From positions 1,178,001-1,242,000 of the forward strand of contig NZ_SGWR01000001.1 in NCBI RefSeq assembly GCF_004217315.1: 64,000 nt of DNA, in the 5' to 3' direction. The first letter of the stretch is position 1; each line of letters starts with the position of its first letter. The DNA comes from Corticibacter populi (GTDB lineage Bacteria > Pseudomonadota > Gammaproteobacteria > Burkholderiales > Burkholderiaceae_C). The notes under the pieces were generated by a model. That model saw nothing but the letters and a program-made list of their open reading frames with translations, searched no databases and was not told the origin of the DNA. Positions 1 to 9,598 of the stretch are shown one piece after another. The translations under genes and the position numbers were made by a program.

Positions 1-331
1 GGCGGTTGAAGAAGCGCGAGCCCTCGCGCCGGAACACCCGCAGGCCAACAAAGCGGCCAATCTGGAAATTGCACTGGTCACCCAGGATGGCTCCGGCAAG
101 CAAGGCCCCCATGCCCAGCGGCAGACTGAGCAGACCTGCGCCCGCCAGCATGCCGACCACGAACAGCAGCGAATCGCCCGGCAGCAAAGGCATGACCACC
201 AGGCCCGTCTCGACGAAGAGAACGGCGAACAGCAACAGATAGATCCAGGCGCCATACTGCTGTACGGCGACCTCCAGATAACGATCCACATGCAGGATGA
301 AATCCAGCGGCAAGGTAAGCCATTCCATCAT
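1..331 (-). CDS. DedA/VTT family inner-membrane protein (N-terminal part, cut by window edge)
   Basis: This is the first 110 codons of a polytopic membrane protein; the rest lies to the left of the window. After a short amphipathic start (MMEWLTLPLDF) it has a hydrophobic segment at about residues 31-50, then a V-x-P-L-L-P-G-D-S-L-L motif with nearby acidic residues, a second hydrophobic stretch, and G-D-Q-x-x-F-x-I-G-R. That order is typical of the DedA (SNARE-associated, VTT) family, which is linked to envelope homeostasis and undecaprenyl-phosphate or lipid flipping. The ATG shares an ATGA overlap with the TGA of the upstream gene, so the two are probably translationally coupled. The exact paralogue cannot be told from this part. 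Confidence 0.8.
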   Translation of the reverse strand, partial: MMEWLTLPLDFILHVDRYLEVAVQQYGAWIYLLLFAVLFVETGLVVMPLLPGDSLLFVVGMLAGAGLLSLPLGMGALLAGAILGDQCNFQIGRFVGLRVFRREGSRFFNR

Positions 332-1047
332 GCCCGCCCCTGCGCGCTGCCCGCACACCGACCGAGCACGCGTCGCATGCGCCACTGGCCCAGCAGCAAG
401 AAGAAGTAGGCCACAAGCTCGGCAAACTCCTCCAGGATCTGGCTGGCACCAGCATCCAGGCCCGGTACATGCAGGCCCATATGCCCTTCGGTGGCGGCAG
501 ACACCATCATGCAGATGCCGAAGAGGCCCAGTTCCAGCCATGGCAACCCACCCTGGCGCCACAGCAGGGGCAGCAGCCGGTCGATGCGCCAACGCACAGC
601 CGCCACGGCCATCACCGCCAGCAGAAAGCCCAATACGGGTGCCACCGCCCATTTGTAGAGCAGCTGTTGCGACGAGGAAAACACCGGACCCGTCACGGAG
701 TCCACCGAAAGCGGCACCATCATGGTGGCGCCCCAGCTGAGTTCGCGCAGGGCCAGCGCAAACCAGAACGGTGCCACGATCCACCACACACAGCGCCGCA
801 CCGGCTGCTCGGCCCGATACGCCTCACGCAGCGCCAACACCCCGCCGACCAAGAGCAGAGCAACCTGCAGATTCTCGATCGGACCGTTCTCCCAGCCGAT
901 GCGCGGCGGCAGCGACGGCGCCAGCGCGTAGGCGACAAGCAGGAAAATGGTGGTTGCGGTGATGAGAACAGTGACACTGCGCCAGTTCTGGCGGTGTGGA
1001 AAAATCCATGCTGCCGGCGCAGCAGGCCCGGTCTTCGAAGCAGGCAT
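328..1047 (-). CDS. Multi-pass membrane protein of unknown function
   Basis: A 239-residue protein with about six hydrophobic segments, including residues 27-45, 58-75 and 85-103 and three more in the C-terminal half, and a basic cytoplasmic tail. Conserved-looking polar clusters include W-E-N-G-P-I-E-N near residue 52 and E-E-F-A-E-L near residue 210, which could sit in or beside the membrane. I do not recognise the family. The gene overlaps the downstream DedA-type gene by ATGA, which suggests a joint membrane or envelope role; that is context only. The start is an ATG and no better internal start is seen. The 240 bases between it and secG hold nothing I can identify. Confidence 0.7.
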   Translation of the reverse strand: MPASKTGPAAPAAWIFPHRQNWRSVTVLITATTIFLLVAYALAPSLPPRIGWENGPIENLQVALLLVGGVLALREAYRAEQPVRRCVWWIVAPFWFALALRELSWGATMMVPLSVDSVTGPVFSSSQQLLYKWAVAPVLGFLLAVMAVAAVRWRIDRLLPLLWRQGGLPWLELGLFGICMMVSAATEGHMGLHVPGLDAGASQILEEFAELVAYFFLLLGQWRMRRVLGRCAGSAQGRA

Positions 1048-1287
1048 GCAAACAATGAATCAAGACAGATGGCGGACCAGCGTGGCGGAAACGCGTGCAA
1101 GGCAAGGCTGAACCAATCGCCATCTGCAGACGACGCGACACGGCGCCGACACGCCAAGCCAACAAGTCCCGCCAGGGCATTGGCCGCCGTGCATTGTCAA
1201 ATCGGATACGCCCATGGCGGGCAACACCACCTGGCCGGGTTCCTCACGCCTTCATGCAGGATGGGACCGAAACAGGGCCCCACGCCA

Positions 1288-1818
1288 TCATGGCTGGCTT
1301 GTCGTCCCTGGCGCCGCAGGCGCGGGCTGCGTGGGCTCTGCATCTGCAGGAGCGGCATTGCCTTCTTCCGCTGGCGCGGGGGCGGGAGCTGACCCTGATG
1401 CGGGTGCGCCAGTCTCGGCACCCGGGATGGCATCGACACGCTCATTGCCGGTAGCTGCCGGAGCCGGCGCCACAGGTGCAGGTGCATCAGCACCAGGAAT
1501 GGCGGATGCCGGGCCACTCTCGATGGGAGCGACAATCGGGGCGTTCTCCAGCACGCTGCTGCCGCCGCCGGAAGGCTGCTGCAAGCCCTTGCCGGCCATG
1601 AAGGCCAGCGCCAGGGTGGCCGCAAAGAACACGGTGGCCGACACCGCCGTCATGCGCGAGAGAAAGTTGGCGCTGCCGCTGGCGCCGAACAGGCTGCCGG
1701 CGCTACCGGTGCCAAAGGCGGCCCCCATGTCGGCACCCTTGCCGTGCTGCACCAGAATCAGGCCGGCCATGGTCAACGCGGCCAGGATCTGGATGGTCAA
1801 AACAACTGTCATCAGCAT
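1288..1818 (-). CDS. secG: Preprotein translocase subunit SecG
   Basis: SecG is the small accessory subunit of the SecYEG protein-export channel in the inner membrane. Residues 1-80 have the family pattern: a first membrane helix (about 4-22), a loop with L-V-Q-x-G-K-G-A-D-M-G-A-A-F-G, and a second helix (about 54-76). The protein is 176 residues, against about 75-130 usual, because of a roughly 100-residue tail rich in Ala, Pro and Gly with a few acidic residues. It follows tpiA on the same strand. A GAGGAA Shine-Dalgarno lies 8 bases before the ATG at 1818; a second in-frame ATG at 1812 is possible. Confidence 0.93.
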   Translation of the reverse strand: MLMTVVLTIQILAALTMAGLILVQHGKGADMGAAFGTGSAGSLFGASGSANFLSRMTAVSATVFFAATLALAFMAGKGLQQPSGGGSSVLENAPIVAPIESGPASAIPGADAPAPVAPAPAATGNERVDAIPGAETGAPASGSAPAPAPAEEGNAAPADAEPTQPAPAAPGTTSQP

Positions 1819-1884
1819 GATGGTTCCTCGGTCTCAGTCAATAGTGTCTAGTGTCGTGTCAGTACAACCTGCGGCAAAAACGCC

Positions 1885-2688
<804 letters not shown>

Positions 2689-2715
2689 AAAAACCCTTGT
2701 CTCTCGCCTTGTCCG

Positions 2716-3711
2716 TCACGGCCATTGCAGCACGATCTTGCCGACGTGCTCGCCGGCTTCCATGCGCGCATGGGCCTGGGCGGCCTGCGCCGCCGGAAAC
2801 ACCGTATCGATTACCGGGCGCACCGTCCCGGCCGCCAGCAGCGGCCAGACCCGCTCGCGCAGCGCCTGGGCGATATGCCCCTTGAAGGCCACTGGCCGCG
2901 CCCGCAATGTCGAGCCGGTGATGGTCAGGCGCCTGCGCAGCACCAGCCCGGCATCAAAGCCGGCGGCCACGCCGCCCTGCACCGCGATGATGACCAGCCG
3001 GCCATCTTCGGCCAGCGCCTGCACCTCGCGCGCCACATAGTCGCCAGCGACCATGTCCAGAATCACGTCCACGCCGCGGCCATCCGTCAGGTGCAAGGCT
3101 TGCTGCACGAAGTCCTGGCTGCGGTAGTTGATGGCGTGGTGCGCACCCAGCGCCTCGCAGGAACGGCATTTGGCATCGCTGCCGGCGGTGACCAGCACCT
3201 GCGCGCCGAACGCCCGGCCCAGCTGGATCGCGGTGACGCCGATGCCGCTGCTGCCGCCCTGCACCAGCAGGGTCTCGCCGGCCTGCAGGCCGGCACGCTC
3301 GAACACATTGCTCCAGACCGTGAAAAAGGTCTCGGGCAGGCTGGCCGCCTCGACTTCGCTGAAACCGGCGGGAATGGGCAGGCACTGGGGTATCGGGGCC
3401 ACGCAGTACTGCGCATAGCCGCCACCGGCCACCAGTGCGCAGACCTTGTCGCCCACGTGCAGGCCCACCGCCGCCATGGCCTGGGCATCGCCATCGACGA
3501 TCTCCCCGGCAATCTCGAGGCCGGGAATCTCGCTGATGCCCGGCGGCGGCGCATAGTGCCCCTTGCGCTGCAACACATCCGGCCGGTTGACGCCGCTGGC
3601 AGCCACGCGCACCAGCACCTCGCCAGCACCCGGCACAGGCCGGGCCAGCGTGGTCAGCTGCAGTACCTCGGGCCCGCCGAAGCGGCCGATCTGCACCGCC
3701 TGCATGCTCAT
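2716..3711 (-). CDS. NAD(P)H-quinone oxidoreductase, zinc-independent MDR family (PIG3-like)
   Basis: A 331-residue medium-chain dehydrogenase/reductase. The N-terminal GroES-like half has V-A-A-S-G-V-N-R-P-D-V-L-Q-R, where a Zn-binding Cys would stand in alcohol dehydrogenases, so it belongs to the zinc-free quinone oxidoreductase branch. The Rossmann half has V-x-G-G-S-S-G-I-G-V near residue 150 for NADPH. Members reduce quinones or enones with NADPH. Genes of this type lie between pnp and tpiA in many Burkholderiales. GGGAG lies about 10 bases before the chosen ATG; the ATG two codons later (3705) is equally plausible. Confidence 0.88.
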   Translation of the reverse strand: MSMQAVQIGRFGGPEVLQLTTLARPVPGAGEVLVRVAASGVNRPDVLQRKGHYAPPPGISEIPGLEIAGEIVDGDAQAMAAVGLHVGDKVCALVAGGGYAQYCVAPIPQCLPIPAGFSEVEAASLPETFFTVWSNVFERAGLQAGETLLVQGGSSGIGVTAIQLGRAFGAQVLVTAGSDAKCRSCEALGAHHAINYRSQDFVQQALHLTDGRGVDVILDMVAGDYVAREVQALAEDGRLVIIAVQGGVAAGFDAGLVLRRRLTITGSTLRARPVAFKGHIAQALRERVWPLLAAGTVRPVIDTVFPAAQAAQAHARMEAGEHVGKIVLQWP

Positions 3712-3750
3712 GCGCGAAAGCTCCCGCGACCAGCCGTCAGCACGCCTGGC

Positions 3751-5958
3751 TCACTCTGCCTGCTGGGGCTGCACCTGGACTGGCGTATCGCCCTGCTCCT
3801 GGCGCTCGCCGCGTTGTTCACCACGGTCGGCACGCTCAGGACGCTCGGTGCGTTCAGCGCGCTGCGGGCGGTCCAGCAAGGCCTTCATCGACAGCTTGAT
3901 GCGCCCCTTCTCGTCGGTCTCGAGCACCTTGACCTTGACGATCTGGCCTTCCTGCAGGTAATCGGTCACCTTCTCGACGCGCTCATGGGCGATCTGGCTG
4001 ATATGCAGCAGGCCGTCCTTGCCGGGCAGAATGTTGACCAGCGCTCCGAAGTCCAGCAGCTTGACGACCGGGCCTTCATAGACCTTGCCGATCTCGGCCT
4101 CGGCGGTGATCTCCTCGATGCGGCGTTTGGCCTCATCGGCCTTGGCGGCATCGACCGCGGCGATGGTGATGGTGCCGTCTTCCTGGATGTCGATCTGCGT
4201 GCCGGTCTCTTCGGTGAGCTGGCGAATGGTGGCGCCGCCCTTGCCGATCACGTCGCGGATCTTCTCGGGATTGATCTTGAGCGTGAAGAGCTTGGGCGCG
4301 AAGTTGGAGACTTCCGTCTTGGCCTCGCCCAGCGATTCGCGCATCTTGCCCAGGATGTGCAGGCGCGCTTCCTGAGCCTGTGCCAGTGCCACCTGCATGA
4401 TCTCGCGGGTGATGCCCTGGATCTTGATGTCCATCTGCAGCGCGGTCACGCCGGTGGTGGTGCCGGCCACCTTGAAGTCCATGTCGCCCAGGTGGTCCTC
4501 GTCGCCAAGGATGTCGGTCAGCACGGCGAAGCGGTTGTCTTCCTTGATCAGGCCCATGGCGATACCGGCCACGTGCGCCTTGAGCGGCACGCCGGCGTCC
4601 ATCAGCGACAGGCAGCCGCCGCAGACCGAGGCCATCGACGAGGAGCCGTTCGATTCGGTGATCTCGGAGACCACGCGGATCACGTACGGGAATTCGTCCT
4701 TGGCGGGCAGGACGGCTTCGAGCGCACGCTTGGCGAGGCGGCCGTGGCCGATTTCGCGGCGCTTGGTCGAGCCCATGCGGCCGACTTCGCCAGTGGCGAA
4801 CGGCGGCATGTTGTAGTGCAGCATGAAGCGATCCTCATACTCGCCGGCCAGCGCGTCGATGCGTTGCGCATCGCGCTCGGTGCCCAGCGTGGCCACCACC
4901 AGCGCCTGGGTCTCGCCACGCGTGAAGAGGCTGGAGCCATGGGCGCGTGGCAGCACGCTGTTGCGGATCTCGATGGGGCGCACGGTGCGCGTGTCGCGGC
5001 CATCGATGCGCGGTTCGCCAGCGAGGATCTGGCCACGCACGATGGCGGCCTCGATGTCGAACAGCACGTTGTCGACCTTGACGGCGTCGAACTCGGCACC
5101 CTGCTCGGCCAGCGCGGCCTTGACCTGGGCGTAGACCGTGCGGCTCGCCTGGGTACGGGCCTGCTTGGAGCGGATCTGGTAGGCGGCGCGCAGGCCTTCC
5201 TCGCCCAGCGCCTTGATGCGGTCGATGAAGGCATGATCCTTCTCGGGCGCCTGCCAGTCCCACACTGGCTTGCCGGCTTCGCGCACCAGCTCGTGGATGG
5301 CGTTGATGGCGACCTGACCCTGCTCGTGACCGAACACCACGGCGCCCAGCATCACGTCTTCGGTGAGCTGGTCGGCCTGCGATTCGACCATCAGCACGGC
5401 CGCCTCAGTGCCGGCCACCACCAGGTCGAGGCGGCTGTTCTTGCGCGCCGTCCTGCCGGGATTGAGCACGTATTCACCGTTGATGTAGCCCACGCGCGCG
5501 GCGCCGATCGGGCCATTGAACGGCAGGCCGGAAACCGCCAGCGCGGCACTGACCGCAATCATCGCGGCGATATCGGCATCGACCTCGGGGTTGAGCGAGA
5601 GCGTGTGGATGACCACATGCACCTCGTTGTAGAAGCCTTCGGGGAACAGCGGGCGGATCGGACGGTCGATCAGACGGCTGGTGAGCGTCTCGAGCTCACT
5701 GGGCTTGGCCTCGCGCTTGAAGAAGCTGCCGGGAATCTTGCCGGCCGCATAGGCCTTCTCGATGTAGTCGACCGTGAGCGGGAAGAAGTCCTGGCCCGGC
5801 TTGGCATCCTTGCTGGCGACCACGGTGGCCAGCACCACGGTGTCCTCGATGTTGACCAGCACGGCACCGGAGGCCTGGCGGGCGACTTCGCCCGTCTCCA
5901 TGATCACCTTGTGATCACCCCACTGGAATTCCTTGACGACTTTATTGAAGATGGACAT
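3751..5958 (-). CDS. pnp: Polyribonucleotide nucleotidyltransferase (PNPase)
   Basis: PNPase is a trimeric phosphorolytic 3'-5' exoribonuclease of mRNA decay and the degradosome. The 735 residues contain two RNase PH domains (about 1-220 and 310-540, with F-x-x-R and G-R-D-x-R-T motifs), a KH domain near 555-615 with [10 protein letters not shown], and an S1 domain near 620-690 with G-K-V-Y-E-G-P-V. The C-terminal 45 residues are an Arg/Glu/Gln-rich low-complexity tail. Its length is slightly above the E. coli protein (711). It follows rpsO, the classical arrangement, with a 233-base gap that contains a terminator and a stable leader hairpin. Confidence 0.98.
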   Translation of the reverse strand: MSIFNKVVKEFQWGDHKVIMETGEVARQASGAVLVNIEDTVVLATVVASKDAKPGQDFFPLTVDYIEKAYAAGKIPGSFFKREAKPSELETLTSRLIDRPIRPLFPEGFYNEVHVVIHTLSLNPEVDADIAAMIAVSAALAVSGLPFNGPIGAARVGYINGEYVLNPGRTARKNSRLDLVVAGTEAAVLMVESQADQLTEDVMLGAVVFGHEQGQVAINAIHELVREAGKPVWDWQAPEKDHAFIDRIKALGEEGLRAAYQIRSKQARTQASRTVYAQVKAALAEQGAEFDAVKVDNVLFDIEAAIVRGQILAGEPRIDGRDTRTVRPIEIRNSVLPRAHGSSLFTRGETQALVVATLGTERDAQRIDALAGEYEDRFMLHYNMPPFATGEVGRMGSTKRREIGHGRLAKRALEAVLPAKDEFPYVIRVVSEITESNGSSSMASVCGGCLSLMDAGVPLKAHVAGIAMGLIKEDNRFAVLTDILGDEDHLGDMDFKVAGTTTGVTALQMDIKIQGITREIMQVALAQAQEARLHILGKMRESLGEAKTEVSNFAPKLFTLKINPEKIRDVIGKGGATIRQLTEETGTQIDIQEDGTITIAAVDAAKADEAKRRIEEITAEAEIGKVYEGPVVKLLDFGALVNILPGKDGLLHISQIAHERVEKVTDYLQEGQIVKVKVLETDEKGRIKLSMKALLDRPQRAERTERPERADRGEQRGERQEQGDTPVQVQPQQAE

Positions 5959-6060
5959 GTATTCCTCTCGTTTCGAGTGAATGAATCAAAAATGAATCAA
6001 AAGCACGCGGCACCACAGAAGTGCAGCATGCGGGATCGAAAGCCAGTCAGAACACGATGC

Positions 6061-6097
6061 CATTCCATCGCAACCCGCGCCGGATTGCGATGGAATG
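6061..6097 (-). promoter_or_regulatory. Stable hairpin in the pnp mRNA leader
   Basis: A perfect 13-base-pair stem (CATTCCATCGCAA with TTGCGATGGAATG) encloses an 11-base loop about 100 nt upstream of the pnp start. In E. coli, PNPase represses its own synthesis through RNase III cleavage of a leader hairpin at this place between rpsO and pnp. The position and strength fit that model. There is no T-tract on the coding strand, so it is not a simple terminator. The role is inferred from position. Confidence 0.6.
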
Positions 6098-6141
6098 ACA
6101 CAGCTTCGCTCTGCCTTGACCTTCGCTGGAACCTGTTCTTG

Positions 6142-6183
6142 AAAACGCAAAACGCCTGAGCACTGCAAGCAGACCCAGGCGTT
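6142..6183 (-). terminator. Terminator or attenuator after rpsO
   Basis: Read on the minus strand, an 8-base-pair stem AACGCCTG/CAGGCGTT with a 17-base loop is followed by a broken T-run (TTGCGTTTTC). It begins 16 bases after the rpsO stop codon. In E. coli a leaky terminator at this position separates rpsO from pnp, and partial read-through is likely here too. Confidence 0.7.
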
Positions 6184-6199
6184 CTTGCATCTGGCGCGA

Positions 6200-6466
6200 T
6201 TACTTGCGCAGACCCAGCTTGGCGATCAGCGCCGTGTAACGCTCGGCATCCTTGTTCTTCAGGTAGTCGAGCAGTTTGCGGCGACGGCTCACCATGCGCA
6301 GCAGACCGCGACGACCGTGATGGTCCTTGGCGTGCTGCTTGAAGTGCGGCGTCAGTTCGTTGATGCGTGCGGTCAGCAAAGCGACCTGCACTTCAGGGCT
6401 GCCGGTATCGTTGGCGCCACGGGCGTTGTCCTTGATGACTTCCGCCTTGATCGAAGATGCAATCAT
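6200..6466 (-). CDS. rpsO: 30S ribosomal protein S15
   Basis: S15 binds 16S rRNA directly in the platform of the small subunit. The 88 residues match the family in length (about 88-89) and in landmarks: T-G-S-P-E-V-Q-V near residue 21, [11 protein letters not shown] near 45-55, and L-D-Y-L-K near 66. A longer open frame extends upstream, but the ATG at 6466 gives the standard N-terminus ([11 protein letters not shown]) and has AACGAGG just before it. S15 often represses its own mRNA; I could not identify a specific pseudoknot here. Confidence 0.97.
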   Translation of the reverse strand: MIASSIKAEVIKDNARGANDTGSPEVQVALLTARINELTPHFKQHAKDHHGRRGLLRMVSRRRKLLDYLKNKDAERYTALIAKLGLRK

Positions 6467-6579
6467 TGGTTTTCCTCGTTGGGGATGCCTGTTGCCTGAA
6501 AAGAAAGAATAGGCAGAACCGGCACCCGGTTGACACACGCGCCGCAACTGGAACGGGTCGCGGCGTGACAAAGCGCTCG

Positions 6580-6585
6580 ATTATA
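6580..6585 (-). promoter_or_regulatory. Probable -10 box of the rpsO promoter
   Basis: The minus strand reads TATAAT, a perfect -10 hexamer, 114 bases upstream of the rpsO ATG. I see no convincing -35 hexamer at 16-18 bases spacing, so this rests on the -10 box and its position alone. A start near 6573 would give a leader of about 107 nt, long enough for autoregulation by S15. Confidence 0.5.
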
Positions 6586-6640
6586 CCTCTGAAAGGAAGA
6601 GGCGGCCATTCCAAGCACCACCCGAGCCCTGAGCAGGTGC

Positions 6641-7843
6641 TCAAACCTGCAGCGCACCGCCCGCCTTCATGATGCGGTAGCCCGTCAGGCGCTCGTGCTC
6701 GCGCAGCGCAAAGCGGTCTGTCATGCCGGCGATGAAGTCCGCCGCCACCCGGGCCAGCTCGGTCTCGCTGGCCGCTGCCTTGGCCTTGGCGGCGAACTCG
6801 GGCTTCATGGTTTCGGGCGCGGCCAGATAGGCGGCGAACAGCTCGGCGATGACCTGCTGGGCCAGGCCGGTGGTGTGCATGACCTGCGGGTGGCGGTACA
6901 GGTTGGCGAACATGGTGCGCTTGAGCTGCACGGCCTGGCCCTGCATGGTCTCGGAAAAGCGCACCAGCGGCGGCAGCTGACGCACCGCGTCGGCACTGTC
7001 GGGGCGGTGCCGGTCCAGGTTGGCGCGGGTAACCTCGATCACATCGTAGATCTGCGCGCTGAGCATCAGGCGGATGGTCTCATACAGCCAGCGCTTGGGC
7101 TGACCGCGCAGGTGCGGAAACTGCGCAGCCGCCTTTTCGCGGTAGGTCCCGAACAGCGGCACATCCTGCAACTGTTCTTCATGCAACAGGCCGGAGCGCA
7201 CACCGTCGTCGATGTCGTGCGCGTTGTAGGCGATGGAGTCGGCCAGATTGCACAGCTGCGCCTCCAGGCTGGGGCTGGGCCAGGCCGGGTCGAGAAACCG
7301 CCGTGCAATGCCGCCGGGCTCGCAGGCCTCGATGCGACGGGCATTGGCGGCCGAGCAGTGCTTGAGGATGCCTTCACGCGTCTCGAAGCTGAGATTGAGC
7401 CCATCGAAGGCGGCATAGCGCTGCTCCAGCACATCGACCACGCGCAAGCTTTGCAGATTGTGCTCGAAGCCGCCAAAGTCCTTCATGCAGACGTTGAGCG
7501 CATCCTGCCCGGCATGGCCGAAAGGCGTGTGGCCCAGGTCGTGCGCCAGCGCGATGGCCTCGACCAGATCCTCATCGAGCCCGAGCGGGCGGGCGATCGA
7601 GCGCGCCACCTGCGCCACTTCCAGCGAATGCGTCAGGCGCGTGCGGAACATGTCTCCCTCATGGTTCAGGAACACCTGGGTCTTGTAGACCAGGCGCCGA
7701 AACGCCGAGGAATGCACGATGCGGTCGCGGTCGCGCTGGAAGTCGCTGCGCGTGGGCGCAGCCGGCTCGGCGATGCGGCGTCCGCGCGTGCAGAACGGCT
7801 GGCAGGCGTAGGGTGCGCGCCCCGGCATGGCGAGAGCGGCCAT
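6641..7843 (-). CDS. dgt: Deoxyguanosinetriphosphate triphosphohydrolase-like protein
   Basis: An HD-superfamily phosphohydrolase expected to cut dNTPs to deoxynucleoside plus triphosphate. The metal-binding pattern is visible as R-L-T-H-S-L-E-V (first His, near residue 70) and A-L-A-H-D-L-G-H-T-P-F-G-H (HD pair, near residue 108). The N-terminal R-S-D-F-Q-R-D-R-D-R-I and F-R-R-L-x-x-K-T-Q-V-F motifs are typical of Dgt-like proteins. The ATG at 7843 overlaps the aroB stop as TGATG and gives 400 residues; an in-frame ATG at 7855 would add four. aroK-aroB-dgt is a recurrent gene order in betaproteobacteria. Confidence 0.93.
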   Translation of the reverse strand: MAALAMPGRAPYACQPFCTRGRRIAEPAAPTRSDFQRDRDRIVHSSAFRRLVYKTQVFLNHEGDMFRTRLTHSLEVAQVARSIARPLGLDEDLVEAIALAHDLGHTPFGHAGQDALNVCMKDFGGFEHNLQSLRVVDVLEQRYAAFDGLNLSFETREGILKHCSAANARRIEACEPGGIARRFLDPAWPSPSLEAQLCNLADSIAYNAHDIDDGVRSGLLHEEQLQDVPLFGTYREKAAAQFPHLRGQPKRWLYETIRLMLSAQIYDVIEVTRANLDRHRPDSADAVRQLPPLVRFSETMQGQAVQLKRTMFANLYRHPQVMHTTGLAQQVIAELFAAYLAAPETMKPEFAAKAKAAASETELARVAADFIAGMTDRFALREHERLTGYRIMKAGGALQV

Positions 7844-8973
7844 CAGGCGATGCACTCGTCGAGCAACTGCGCGGCGACGGCGTCGGCCACCTTCTCGGTG
7901 TGCGCCTGGCCGGGCGGGGCGATCAGGACGAAGCGGATCGCCCCGCCCTGCGTCTTCTTGTCCACGCGCATCAGCTCCAGGTAGCGCTCGGCGTTGCGTG
8001 CGGGGTCGAGGCGGGGCGCCTCGATCGGCAGGCCGGCTTTTTGCAGCAGCGGCACGAGCCGCGCCAGGAAGTCAGCGTCGGGCAGGTGGCCGAGCTTTTG
8101 CGACAGGCGCGTGGCCAGCACCATGCCGGCGGCGACCGCATGGCCGTGCAGCCAGGCGCCATAGCCCATGCCGGCCTCGATGGCATGGCCGAAGGTGTGG
8201 CCGAAGTTCAGGATTTCGCGCAATCCGGCCTCGGTTTCGTCGGCGCTGACCACTGCCGCCTTGATCTCGCAGCTGCGGCGGATGGCGTGGCGCAGCGCAT
8301 CGGCGTCCTGCGCCACCAACCGTTCGACGTTGGCCTCCAGCCAGGCGAAGAATTCCATGTCATAGATCGGGCCGTACTTGATGACTTCGGCAAGGCCTGC
8401 GCTCAGTTGCTCGGTCGGCAGCGTGCGCAGCGTGTCGATGTCGCACACCACCAGACGCGGCTGGTAGAAAGCGCCGATCATGTTCTTGCCCAGCGGGTGG
8501 TTGATGGCCGTCTTGCCACCCACCGAGGAGTCGACCTGTGCCAGCAACGTGGTGGGCACCTGCACGAAGGGCACGCCACGCATGTAGCAAGCGGCGGCAA
8601 AGCCGGTCATGTCGCCGATCACACCACCACCCAGCGCGTACAGCACGGCCTTGCGGTCGGCACCGTTGCCCAGCAGCGCATCGAAGATGAGGTTCAGCGT
8701 CTGCCAGTTCTTGTGTTGCTCACCATCGGGCAGCGCAACCTCCAGCACCTTGGGATAGTGGCGTTCCAAGCGCTGGCGCAGCGCCTGAAGATACAGGGGT
8801 GCCACGGTGGTATTGGTGACGATGACGGCGCTGGTGCCCTTGGGAAAGTGCACTTCGGCCTGCTGCCACAGGGACTCGCCCTGCCCGATCAGGATCGGAT
8901 AGCTGCGGGCATCCAGGGCAATATCGACGACGTCCACCGCGGCGGTGGCTGGGGCAGGAGAGGACTGGCTCAT
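7843..8973 (-). CDS. aroB: 3-dehydroquinate synthase
   Basis: AroB is the second enzyme of the shikimate pathway; it converts DAHP to 3-dehydroquinate using NAD and a divalent metal. The chosen start gives 376 residues, near the family length of about 360. Landmarks are D-G-E-Q-H-K (about residue 87), [12 protein letters not shown] (NAD site, about 112-123), the [13 protein letters not shown] segment (about 150) and the metal-binding N-F-G-H-T-F-G-H (about 257). A longer open frame runs upstream, but the ATG at 8973 begins a plausible N-terminus just before the conserved core. It lies 100 bases after aroK. Confidence 0.96.
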   Translation of the reverse strand: MSQSSPAPATAAVDVVDIALDARSYPILIGQGESLWQQAEVHFPKGTSAVIVTNTTVAPLYLQALRQRLERHYPKVLEVALPDGEQHKNWQTLNLIFDALLGNGADRKAVLYALGGGVIGDMTGFAAACYMRGVPFVQVPTTLLAQVDSSVGGKTAINHPLGKNMIGAFYQPRLVVCDIDTLRTLPTEQLSAGLAEVIKYGPIYDMEFFAWLEANVERLVAQDADALRHAIRRSCEIKAAVVSADETEAGLREILNFGHTFGHAIEAGMGYGAWLHGHAVAAGMVLATRLSQKLGHLPDADFLARLVPLLQKAGLPIEAPRLDPARNAERYLELMRVDKKTQGGAIRFVLIAPPGQAHTEKVADAVAAQLLDECIA

Positions 8974-9073
8974 GGCAGGCGGACAGGCAAAGCGGTCTGG
9001 AGGTCTGGGGCTGGAAAAGGTGAACGCGCCAGACGGCATGCGGTCTGGCGCAGCAGCGATCATACCCGGCGCA

Positions 9074-9598
9074 TCAGGCGGATTGCAGCCCATGCACGGC
9101 CAGGTGCCGCTGCAGCTCGGCCAGCACGGCGCGGGTGCCGGCGGCATCGGCCGCGACGTGGAAGTCGGCCGTCTCCTGGTAGAGCGGATGCCGCGCGGCA
9201 TACAGCTCCTGCAGCCGCGCCAGCGGATCGTCCACCTGCAGCAAGGGCCGGGTGCGGTCATTGCGCACGCGGCGCAGCAGCACCTCGGGCGTGGCAAACA
9301 GATAGGCCACCAGGCAGCGCTGGCGCAGCAGTGCGCGGTTCTCCGGCCGCAACACGATGCCGCCGCCGGTGGAGAGCACCGCAGCCCCGGGGCGCGCCAC
9401 GTGGTCGGCCAGCACCCGCGACTCGACATCGCGGAAGGCTGCCTCGCCCATGCCGTCGAAATACTCGCGGATGCTGCAACCGATGGCCTCCTCGATGGCA
9501 TGGTCGAGATCGACGAAATCCATGCCGTAGATGCGGGCCAGCTTGCGCCCGAGTGTCGTCTTGCCGATAGCCGGCATGCCGATCAACGCGATCTTCAT
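9074..9598 (-). CDS. aroK: Shikimate kinase
   Basis: It phosphorylates shikimate at the 3-hydroxyl with ATP. The 174 residues contain a P-loop at 7-14 (GMPAIGKT), V-D-L-D-H-A-I-E near 29-36 with the shikimate-binding Asp, F-R-D-V-E-S near 55, and L-S-T-G-G-G-I-V near 75 (shikimate and ATP contact). The P-loop has M-P-A-I where most AroK proteins read M-G-S/A-G, so it is a diverged but valid Walker A. The ATG at 9598 overlaps the trhP stop as ATGA, which excludes the longer upstream reading. Order trhP-aroK-aroB-dgt. Confidence 0.93.
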   Translation of the reverse strand: MKIALIGMPAIGKTTLGRKLARIYGMDFVDLDHAIEEAIGCSIREYFDGMGEAAFRDVESRVLADHVARPGAAVLSTGGGIVLRPENRALLRQRCLVAYLFATPEVLLRRVRNDRTRPLLQVDDPLARLQELYAARHPLYQETADFHVAADAAGTRAVLAELQRHLAVHGLQSA

